Made by a program: the position numbers and the translations under genes. From Clostridiales bacterium (GTDB lineage Bacteria; Bacillota; Clostridia; Oscillospirales; QAMX01): a stretch of DNA of 22,445 nt. The notes under the pieces were generated by a model. That model was given only the letters and a program-made list of their open reading frames with translations. It was not told the origin of the DNA and ran no database searches. Where the stretch lies: NCBI GenBank assembly GCA_016285815.1, contig JAEERN010000177.1, positions 1 through 22,445 of the forward strand, in the 5' to 3' direction. How positions within the stretch are numbered: position 1 is the stretch's first letter; the number at the start of each line of letters is the position of its first letter. This document shows positions 13,692-22,445 of this stretch, piece after piece.

Positions 13692-14657
13692 ATGAAGCTG
13701 GATCCGAAGATCGCGCGCAGCGCGAGAGAGAAGTTCGAGGCGGCCAAGAGCGACCGCCGGTCCGACCTGCTGGCTGCGCTGGCGCGGCTGCGCGCCGAAA
13801 ACGCGCAGTACGCCGCGGCGGAGAACGAACAGTACGCCGTGGGCGCGGAGCTGGCCGGAGCGGTCCTGGCGCCGGATCCGGCGGCGGTGCTGGCCCGGCT
13901 CCAGCCGCGGGCCGAGGCCGCGGCGGCGCAAAAGGCGAAGATCCTGACCGCGCTGGGGCTGCCCGCCTCGGGCGAGCCGGAGATCGCCTGTCCGCGCTGC
14001 CGCGACGAGGGCTTTGTGAACGGTGAGCCCTGCGTCTGCTTCCGGCGGATCTACCGGGAAGAGCAGCTGCGCGAGAACGCGCGCCTGTTCCGGCTGTCCG
14101 GCGGCGAGAAGGGCGATTTCCGCCCGGAGGAGTTTTCCGCCGAGCCGGATCCAGAGCGCGGCGTTTCCGACCGGAAGCTGATGGAGAGCGTCGTCCGGCG
14201 GATTGAGGGCTTCGCCGGCCTGCCGGGCGAGGACCTGCTGTTCACCGGCGAGAGCGGGATCGGCAAGAAGTTCCTGACGGCGCGGATCCTGCGGATCGCC
14301 GTCGACGCGGGCGAGTACGCCGTCTATGCGCCGGCCTATGCGCTGGCGCGGCGCTTCGAGACCGAGCGGTTCGGCCGCTCGGACACGCCGGACGAAGAGC
14401 TGGAGCGGGCCCGCGGGGCCTCGCTGCTGATCCTCGACGAGCTGGGCACGGAGCAGACCACCGCCTATTCCGCGGCGGCGTTTTTGGACCTGATCGATTC
14501 GCGGCTGGCCGACGGGCGGATCACGGTCATCACCACGAGCCTGAGCTTCGGCGAGATCGCCGTGCGCTATAATCCCGAGACGCTGCTGCGTCTGCGGGAG
14601 CGGTTCAAGCCCTACAGCATCCCTCTGACCCAGGCGGAAAAAGCCGCGCGGCAGTGA
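13692..14657 (+). CDS. DnaC/DnaI-like helicase loader with altered P-loop
   Basis: AAA+ ATPase of the DnaC/DnaI/IstB group, expected to load the replicative helicase DnaB/DnaC onto DNA; 321 aa. The N-terminal part (about 1-95) is helical and Ala-rich. A zinc-binding cluster follows at C100, C103, C114 and C116 (CPRC then CVC), as in DnaI. The ATPase domain has Walker A GESGIGKK at 186-193, so the Ser/Thr that should follow Lys192 is Lys193. Walker B LLILDE lies at 245-250. The sensor-1 strand reads VITTSLS where relatives usually have an Asn (STN). The arginine-finger region RLRERF is present. The two changed residues suggest weak ATP hydrolysis, or a helicase loader working by binding alone. 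The spacing to DnaD and the following gene shows one operon. Confidence 0.85.
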   Translation: MKLDPKIARSAREKFEAAKSDRRSDLLAALARLRAENAQYAAAENEQYAVGAELAGAVLAPDPAAVLARLQPRAEAAAAQKAKILTALGLPASGEPEIACPRCRDEGFVNGEPCVCFRRIYREEQLRENARLFRLSGGEKGDFRPEEFSAEPDPERGVSDRKLMESVVRRIEGFAGLPGEDLLFTGESGIGKKFLTARILRIAVDAGEYAVYAPAYALARRFETERFGRSDTPDEELERARGASLLILDELGTEQTTAYSAAAFLDLIDSRLADGRITVITTSLSFGEIAVRYNPETLLRLRERFKPYSIPLTQAEKAARQ

Positions 14658-14686
14658 CCGCGCGAGGCAAACGGAGGTATATGGTC

Positions 14687-15607
14687 ATGAGCGCAAGGTA
14701 CCCGTTTTTCAAGGGCATGACGCCCATCCTGCCCAGCGTTTTCCGCGAAGACGGAACGCCGGATCTCGAAGCCCAGGGACGGCTCGTGGAGTACGTGCTG
14801 TCCTGCGGCGCGGTGGCGATCGGACACATGGCCGGTGCGTCGGAGTATTACAAGATAAGCGAGTACGACCGGGATCCCATGCTGCGGGCGCTGGCCCGTC
14901 AGGTGAACGGCCGCGTGCCCATCTTCGTGGGCACCACGGATATTGCCCGCCGGACGGCCATCCGTCAGGCGGAAGAGGCCGCGGATCAGGGCGCGGACCT
15001 GATCATGGTCTGCTCGCCCGTCGTGGGCAGCATGTCCGAGGCGGACCTGCTGCGCTATTACGAGGACGTGGGGCGGGCGACGTCTCTGCCTGTCATCCTG
15101 CAGGACACCGGCGCCAGCGCGGCGCGGTATACGGCGGACTTCATCCTGCGCGCGGCGGACCGGGTGCCGAACATCGGCTACGTCAAGGCGGAGGGCGTGA
15201 ACGCTCTGCCCAAGACCAAACGGCTCGCGGCCGAGTTCGGCGGGGACGTTCAGATCATCGGCGGCAGCGCGGGCTTTGAGATGCCGACGCTGCTGCGCCT
15301 CGGCATCACGGCCTTCATGACAGGCACCGAGTGCACGGACGTGCACAACGACTGCATCCAGGCGTATTTCGCCGGGGACGAGCCGCGGGCCGACGAGCTG
15401 TACCAGCGGACGATCCTTCCCTATCTGCGGTTCTTCACCATGGCCAGCCGGTTCTCGCTGAAGCACATGCTGTGCCGCCGGGGCGTGCTGACGAACACGG
15501 TGCTGCCCTTCCCGGTGGAGGAGCAGACGCCGGACCCCTTCATCGTGGCAGAGCTGGACCGCACGCTGGACTGCATCAACGAATACCGCGGCAAAAAAGT
15601 GCTTTAA
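14687..15607 (+). CDS. DapA-superfamily Schiff-base aldolase or lyase (DHDPS/NAL family)
   Basis: TIM-barrel class I lyase of the dihydrodipicolinate synthase/N-acetylneuraminate lyase family; these use a Lys Schiff base with pyruvate or a related keto acid. Start: GGAGG at 14673-14677 is 9 bases from the ATG at 14687 but only 3 from the ATG at 14681, so the later is chosen; 306 aa, the normal length. K167 in YVKAEG is the Schiff-base Lys, and VGTTD with GADLIMVCSP matches the family barrel. The position of the catalytic Tyr of true DapA (YNVP motif) reads LQDTG here (Q139), so this is probably not the lysine-pathway enzyme. Substrate could be a sugar acid or another 2-keto compound. It is encoded between the replication genes and a dipeptidase in one operon. 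Confidence 0.82.
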   Translation: MSARYPFFKGMTPILPSVFREDGTPDLEAQGRLVEYVLSCGAVAIGHMAGASEYYKISEYDRDPMLRALARQVNGRVPIFVGTTDIARRTAIRQAEEAADQGADLIMVCSPVVGSMSEADLLRYYEDVGRATSLPVILQDTGASAARYTADFILRAADRVPNIGYVKAEGVNALPKTKRLAAEFGGDVQIIGGSAGFEMPTLLRLGITAFMTGTECTDVHNDCIQAYFAGDEPRADELYQRTILPYLRFFTMASRFSLKHMLCRRGVLTNTVLPFPVEEQTPDPFIVAELDRTLDCINEYRGKKVL

Positions 15608-15625
15608 AAACAGAAAGGCGTTTCT

Positions 15626-17023
15626 ATGGAGCTTTCCGAAAAACTGGACCGTTTTTACGGCGATGAAGCGGTCAGGGCCGCGTTCCTCAAGGGCCTTGCC
15701 GGGCTGATCGCCATCCCCAGCGTCTCCGCTGCGGCGGAGGGGGAGTTCGTCTTCGGCCGCGAGAGCGCCCGGGCCATCGGGTACGTTCTGGACTATGCCC
15801 GCGGGCTGGGCTTTGAGACGGAGAACCACGACTGGTACTGCGGCAGCGTCGTCCTGCCCGGCGACGGGCCGGACGAGATCGGCATCGTGGGCCATGTGGA
15901 CGTGGTACCCGCCTTCGGCGACTGGGAGTATCCCAAGTACGAGCTGACGGTGGACGGCGATCTGCTGATCGGCCGCGGCGTGGGCGACGACAAGGGCCCC
16001 GTGGCCGCGGCGCTGGCCGCCATGACGTTCTTCAAGGAGAGCGGGATCCGGCTTCCCTTCTCGGTCCGGCTCATCGTCGGCGGCAGCGAGGAGACGGGCA
16101 TGGGCGACCTGCCCCACTATCTGGCGCTGGGCAAGCCTGTTCCGAAGTTTTCCTTCACGCCGGACAGCTCCTTCCCCGTTTGCCGTGCGGAAAAGGGCAT
16201 CTGCGCCTTCGACGCGGTCTTCGGCGGGATCGGCGGCGATCTGATCTCCTTCCGGGGCGGCAGCGTTTCCAACGCGGTGGCCGACAGCGCCGAGGCGGTG
16301 CTGGATCTGCCCGCCGACACGCCCTGTCCCGCGGCGGAGGGCATCCGCACGGGAGAGGAGAACGGCCGCCTGAAGGTCTGCGCGGCGGGCCGGTCGGCCC
16401 ACGCGGCCATGCCGGAGGGGTCGATCAACGCCGTGGTGCGGCTGGCCGCGTTCCTGCTGGACAGCGGGCTGGTGCGGGACGAGCGGACGGCGCGCGTCCT
16501 GCGCTATTGCCGCGAGGCCAATGCGGACACTGCGGGCACGGGGATGGGCATCGCCTGCGCCGACGAGCTGACCGGGCCGCTGACCTGCATCACGGGCATG
16601 GCCCGCACCGAGGACGGCGCCTTTGTCGTCAACCACAACGTCCGCTATCCGGTCAGCCTGTCCTTTGCCGACGAGCTGCTGCCGAAGCTCAAGGCCTCGT
16701 GCGAGGCCTGGGGCGCGGCCCTGCGGATCCGCGAGCAGTCCGACGGCTATGCGTTCCCGCCGGACGCGCCGGAGATCCGGGCCCTCTGCCGCGCCTATAC
16801 CGAGGTGACCGGCATCGAGGCCGAAGCTTATACCATGGGCGGCGGCACCTATGCCCGGGCCTTTCCCAACACCGTGGCCTTCGGCGCGGAGATGGGCGAG
16901 AGCCCCTTCGGCCCCTTCCGCGGCAACGCGCACCAGAACGACGAGTGCGTGCGCTTTTCCGATCTTTGGACCGCGTCTCGGGTGTACGCCGTGGCGCTGG
17001 CCCGTCTGGCCGAGCTGGGCTGA
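15626..17023 (+). CDS. M20 family dinuclear zinc dipeptidase, PepV/Sapep-like
   Basis: Cytosolic metallopeptidase that hydrolyses dipeptides; 465 aa, close to PepV (about 470). AAAGG lies 8 bases before the ATG at 15626. Metal and catalytic residues are all visible: H90 and D92 in GHVDVVPAF, D121 in GRGVGDDKGP, E155 and E156 in GSEETGMGD, D180 in TPDSSFP, and H436 in GNAHQNDE. The lid or dimerisation domain lies between, with SAHAAMPEGSINA. MGGGTYAR near the C-terminus is typical of PepV. It is the last gene of the four-gene unit and ends 18 bases before a strong hairpin terminator. It may recycle peptides for nitrogen; a functional link to the DapA-like enzyme is only suggested by the 18-base gap between them. 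Confidence 0.92.
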   Translation: MELSEKLDRFYGDEAVRAAFLKGLAGLIAIPSVSAAAEGEFVFGRESARAIGYVLDYARGLGFETENHDWYCGSVVLPGDGPDEIGIVGHVDVVPAFGDWEYPKYELTVDGDLLIGRGVGDDKGPVAAALAAMTFFKESGIRLPFSVRLIVGGSEETGMGDLPHYLALGKPVPKFSFTPDSSFPVCRAEKGICAFDAVFGGIGGDLISFRGGSVSNAVADSAEAVLDLPADTPCPAAEGIRTGEENGRLKVCAAGRSAHAAMPEGSINAVVRLAAFLLDSGLVRDERTARVLRYCREANADTAGTGMGIACADELTGPLTCITGMARTEDGAFVVNHNVRYPVSLSFADELLPKLKASCEAWGAALRIREQSDGYAFPPDAPEIRALCRAYTEVTGIEAEAYTMGGGTYARAFPNTVAFGAEMGESPFGPFRGNAHQNDECVRFSDLWTASRVYAVALARLAELG

Positions 17024-17041
17024 TCGCTCGAAAAAACGAAA

Positions 17042-17083
17042 GCGCCCTTTGCCGTGATCCCGGCAAAGGGCGCCTGTTTTTTT
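17042..17083 (+). terminator. terminator, probably bidirectional, between the pepV-like and ceramidase-like genes
   Basis: A perfect 13-bp inverted repeat (17042-17054 with 17061-17073) has a 6-base loop. Seven T follow on the plus strand (17077-17083), and a T-rich run follows on the minus strand (17041-17031). It lies between two convergent genes and can serve both. Confidence 0.9.
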
Positions 17084-17102
17084 GCGCCGCCGCGGGGGCG
17101 GC

Positions 17103-18467
17103 TCAGTCCGAGGCCAGCTTTTTCAGAGCTTTTTCAAAGGCCCGGGCCACCGCGCGGGCCGCGTCGATGCCAACGGAGTTGGTCTCCTCATAGTGGCGGC
17201 CGGTCTCGGCGGACTTGAAGAAGGGCGCCTCGGTGCTGAGCAGGAAGTCGCTGGGCGGTACGATATAGCCGATCTCGTCGTTGGCCAGACCGACGACAAC
17301 CAGGTTTTCGACGCCGTTGGCCCGGGCCAGCTCCGCCAGCGGGGCGGGGTCCTTGTCGCTGCCGGTCCCGAAGACCAGCTCGGGGAACAGCTCGCCCGGG
17401 ATCAGGCCCAGCGTCACGTCGCCGAGCCGGAGAAGCCCCGTCTCGGTGCGAAGACGGTAGACGCCCAGCGGCGAGATGCGGATGTCGCTCTGCAGGATGC
17501 CCAGGAACTTGTAGTACTTGAACAGCGTGTTGTCCAGCCGGACGGAGAACTCCACGCGGGACATGGCGATCCTGGGCTCCAGCGGCCGGAATTCCGTCGC
17601 CGAAAGGGCCAGGTCCGTCAGCTTTCGGCCGGTGACGCGCAGGTTCTCCTCGGCGACGAAGGGATCGGCGACAAACTCCTTGGTCATGATGAGCCCGCCG
17701 ATGGCGCCCTGGAAGAACAGCACGTCGTCCCCGGTCTCGGCCTTGATGAGGTCGCTCATGACGCCGGGGTAATCGCGGGACACCAGCTTGTTGGCGCCGC
17801 GCAGAGACTCCGCGTGGGCGGCGAAGGAGACCAGACGGATAGCGTTGGCCGCCGGGTCGTCCGGCACGAAGCGGAACTGGTACAGATTGCTGTCGTAGAC
17901 CTGGGGGTCGCGGGAATCCCGCTGCAGCCCCTCGGTAGGGGTCACGGCATAGCCCAGCGTCCCCGGCCGGCGGGCCGCGTAGGCGGCCTTGCCCACGGCG
18001 ACGGCGGCCTCCAGCACGGCCCGGTCAAAGTCCGGGTTTTTGCCGTCGATGCCCATGGGTCCCCAGAGGCCCATGGTGTCCAGCCCGGCGTGGGTGTGGG
18101 TCGAGACCACGTTGACCGCGTCGCAGCCGGTCTCGGCGCAGAAATCCGCCAGCCCGGCGCGGATCGCGGAGACGGCGCGGCGCCCCAGACCGATGCAGTC
18201 CACAGAGATCAGCAGCAGCGAGGAAACGCCGTCGTCGATCCAGACGGCCTGCGCGCGCTGGTTGTCCAGCACGCCCTCCGGCGTCCAGCCGCCGTGATAG
18301 CCGGAGAGATAGACGGGGTGGTCCGAGTTTTCGGGCGGGGCGATCTCGGCGCCGGCAAAGCCCATGGAGTAGACGCGGGCGGCGGGCTCGCCGGGCTCTT
18401 CCGGCGAACAGGCGGGCAGGGCCCCCAGCAGAAGGACGGACAGCAGACAGAAGGGAAGCTTTTTCAT
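17103..18467 (-). CDS. lipoprotein with neutral/alkaline ceramidase-like domain
   Basis: Predicted surface lipoprotein of the neutral/alkaline non-lysosomal ceramidase superfamily, zinc amidases that in studied members cleave N-acyl sphingosine; many bacterial homologues are uncharacterised. The start is fixed by GAGGTG 8 bases before the ATG at 18467; 454 aa. The signal peptide ends in lipobox LPAC with Cys20. The fold's N-terminal motif (MGFAGAEIAPP), the zinc motif HTHAG at 124-128, a further His in SFAAHAESL, SRDYPGVMSDLI, and ANDEIGYIVP are visible. It is shorter than full ceramidases (about 640-780 aa) and lacks their C-terminal Ig-like domain, like many bacterial single-domain members. 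It is translated just after a small membrane protein gene (18-base gap) and closed by the terminator at 17042-17073. Substrate could be a lipid, an N-acyl amide or a glycan. Confidence 0.8.
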   Translation of the reverse strand: MKKLPFCLLSVLLLGALPACSPEEPGEPAARVYSMGFAGAEIAPPENSDHPVYLSGYHGGWTPEGVLDNQRAQAVWIDDGVSSLLLISVDCIGLGRRAVSAIRAGLADFCAETGCDAVNVVSTHTHAGLDTMGLWGPMGIDGKNPDFDRAVLEAAVAVGKAAYAARRPGTLGYAVTPTEGLQRDSRDPQVYDSNLYQFRFVPDDPAANAIRLVSFAAHAESLRGANKLVSRDYPGVMSDLIKAETGDDVLFFQGAIGGLIMTKEFVADPFVAEENLRVTGRKLTDLALSATEFRPLEPRIAMSRVEFSVRLDNTLFKYYKFLGILQSDIRISPLGVYRLRTETGLLRLGDVTLGLIPGELFPELVFGTGSDKDPAPLAELARANGVENLVVVGLANDEIGYIVPPSDFLLSTEAPFFKSAETGRHYEETNSVGIDAARAVARAFEKALKKLASD

Positions 18468-18485
18468 TTCATAACACCTCTTTTT

Positions 18486-18875
18486 TTACAGGACGCCGCT
18501 GGACAGCAGGCGGATGAGCGAGAACAGGACGTCGGAGAACAGGATGCCGTTGACCCGGGTCAGCAGCACGGCCAGCGCAGGCAGCAGCAGCGCCGCCAGC
18601 ACGGCGACCGGAACGAACACCCCCGGAGCGACCCGGCCGTTCCGGCAAAGGGCCCCCAAAAGCCCGACGGCAAGGGCCGACAGGAACAGCAGCACCGCGG
18701 GCGGGAGCATCTCGGCGGTGCGGATCTGGGCGAAGATGGCGGGAAAGCGCTGGTCGAAGGAGAGGAACCGGTACAGGTTCCGAAGCAGAAGCTGGGCGGC
18801 GGCGGAGCAGAGCAGACAGACCAGCACGGCGGCCGCGGCGGCGAGGCCGATCTGTTTTCCGGTGAGCGTTTTCAC
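18486..18875 (-). CDS. small membrane protein of unknown function
   Basis: The 129-aa product resembles no family I can name. GTG at 18875 is taken as the start because AAGGAGG (18890-18884) lies 8 bases upstream. The frame could extend to an ATG at 18998, but that part is Pro/Arg-rich, lies upstream of the predicted transcript start, and reads through a GC-rich hairpin. Three hydrophobic segments are seen, at about residues 9-30, 55-76 and 83-104, with a short C-terminal amphipathic stretch. It has its own promoter and precedes the ceramidase-like lipoprotein by 18 bases in the same orientation, so it may be a partner or accessory of that enzyme at the membrane. Confidence 0.7.
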   Translation of the reverse strand: MKTLTGKQIGLAAAAAVLVCLLCSAAAQLLLRNLYRFLSFDQRFPAIFAQIRTAEMLPPAVLLFLSALAVGLLGALCRNGRVAPGVFVPVAVLAALLLPALAVLLTRVNGILFSDVLFSLIRLLSSGVL

Positions 18876-18912
18876 GGGGCGACCCTCCTTTTTCCCCAAC
18901 GGTGCGGCGCCG

Positions 18913-18958
18913 CCCGGGGCGGGCGGCGGGCGGGAGCGGTCCCGCCCGCGTCCCCGGG
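18913..18958 (-). other. structured GC-rich leader hairpin
   Basis: A perfect 10-bp stem (18926-18935 with 18940-18949, loop GCGG) is enclosed by a 7-bp stem (18913-18919 with 18952-18958). It would form in the leader RNA between the promoter and the ribosome-binding site at 18890-18884. No T-run follows, so it is not an intrinsic terminator. Confidence 0.45.
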
Positions 18959-18988
18959 AGGAGAGACGCGGCGGGGGCTTCCTCTTTG

Positions 18989-19017
18989 ATTTTATCACGA
19001 AAAAAACAAAAATGCAA
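18989..19017 (-). promoter_or_regulatory. promoter of the small membrane protein/ceramidase-like operon
   Basis: On the minus strand, TTGCAT (19017-19012) and TAAAAT (18994-18989) are 17 bp apart, with a TGA extended -10 just upstream of TAAAAT. The leader would be about 105 bases long. Confidence 0.65.
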
Positions 19018-19018
19018 G

Positions 19019-19055
19019 AAAAAAGTTCCCCGGGCGCGAGCTGCGCCCGGGGAAC
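19019..19055 (-). terminator. intrinsic terminator of the PFOR gene
   Basis: A perfect 13-bp inverted repeat (19025-19037 with 19043-19055) has loop GAGCT. On the minus strand six T follow at 19024-19019. It lies 57 bases past the PFOR stop and directly before the next promoter. Confidence 0.92.
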
Positions 19056-19112
19056 GGGGAAGCGGTCTTCAGGTCCTGTCCTTGCCGCGGTCCCGGCGGT
19101 GTGCCGTCGGGA

Positions 19113-22445
<3,333 letters not shown>

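Noticed and set aside
14612..16933. A 773-codon open frame antisense to the dapA-like and pepV-like genes
   Set aside because: Both sense genes have intact catalytic motifs and ribosome-binding sites. The antisense frame has no family signature and crosses two gene boundaries.
17082..18989. A 635-codon plus-strand frame opposite the ceramidase-like gene
   Set aside because: It has a Gln/Gly/Arg/Asp-rich shadow composition, starts in a terminator region and shows no motif.
18876..18998. N-terminal extension of the small membrane protein to the ATG at 18998
   Set aside because: The extension is Pro/Arg-rich, encodes the leader hairpin and ribosome-binding site, and begins in the -10 to start-site region of the promoter.

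Overview
The window is high-GC chromosomal DNA from what looks like an anaerobic member of the Clostridia. The evidence is a DnaD-like and DnaC/DnaI-like replication pair, FakA and DegV-family fatty-acid kinase components, formate-tetrahydrofolate ligase, and a single-chain pyruvate:ferredoxin oxidoreductase. Promoters are sigma-A type (TTGACA-N17-TATAAT) and ribosome-binding sites are AGGAGG-like. A gut Oscillospirales-type genome is my impression, not something I could test. Both ends of the window cut through genes: fhs on the left and the PFOR gene on the right. I saw no tRNA, rRNA, CRISPR array, insertion sequence, prophage gene or attachment site, and no gene-free stretch longer than 300 bases.

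Layout. At 1-3105 are the end of fhs with its terminator, then a single-gene aspS unit with its own promoter and terminator. At 3115-5566 is a three-gene ABC importer operon (lipoprotein binding protein, permease, small ATPase) joined by overlapping start and stop codons. At 5576-6749 is a GT2 glycosyltransferase fused to a GtrA-like membrane domain. At 6674-10408 lies a lipid-related neighbourhood. A DegV (FakB-type) gene and a FakA gene, both on the minus strand, flank a plus-strand alpha/beta hydrolase whose predicted nucleophile is Cys. At 10429-12569 is a minus-strand AI-2E-family permease plus NYN-domain operon. At 12620-17083 is a plus-strand four-gene unit: DnaD-like, DnaC-like, a DapA-superfamily enzyme, and an M20 PepV-like dipeptidase. 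At 17103-19017 is a minus-strand pair: a small membrane protein followed by a ceramidase-like lipoprotein. At 19019-22445 is PFOR.

How the genes connect. Fhs (one-carbon metabolism from formate) and PFOR (pyruvate to acetyl-CoA and reduced ferredoxin) fit fermentative or acetogenic anaerobic metabolism. FakA with a DegV partner would phosphorylate exogenous fatty acids, and the hydrolase between them could plausibly release acyl groups; that last step is inference. Most of the window is ordinary core genome. I found no convincing new multi-gene system. The observations most worth checking are a 16-bp dyad shared by two promoters, the Cys-nucleophile hydrolase between fakB-like and fakA genes, a DnaC-like ATPase with an altered P-loop, and a nested palindrome inside the glycosyltransferase gene.
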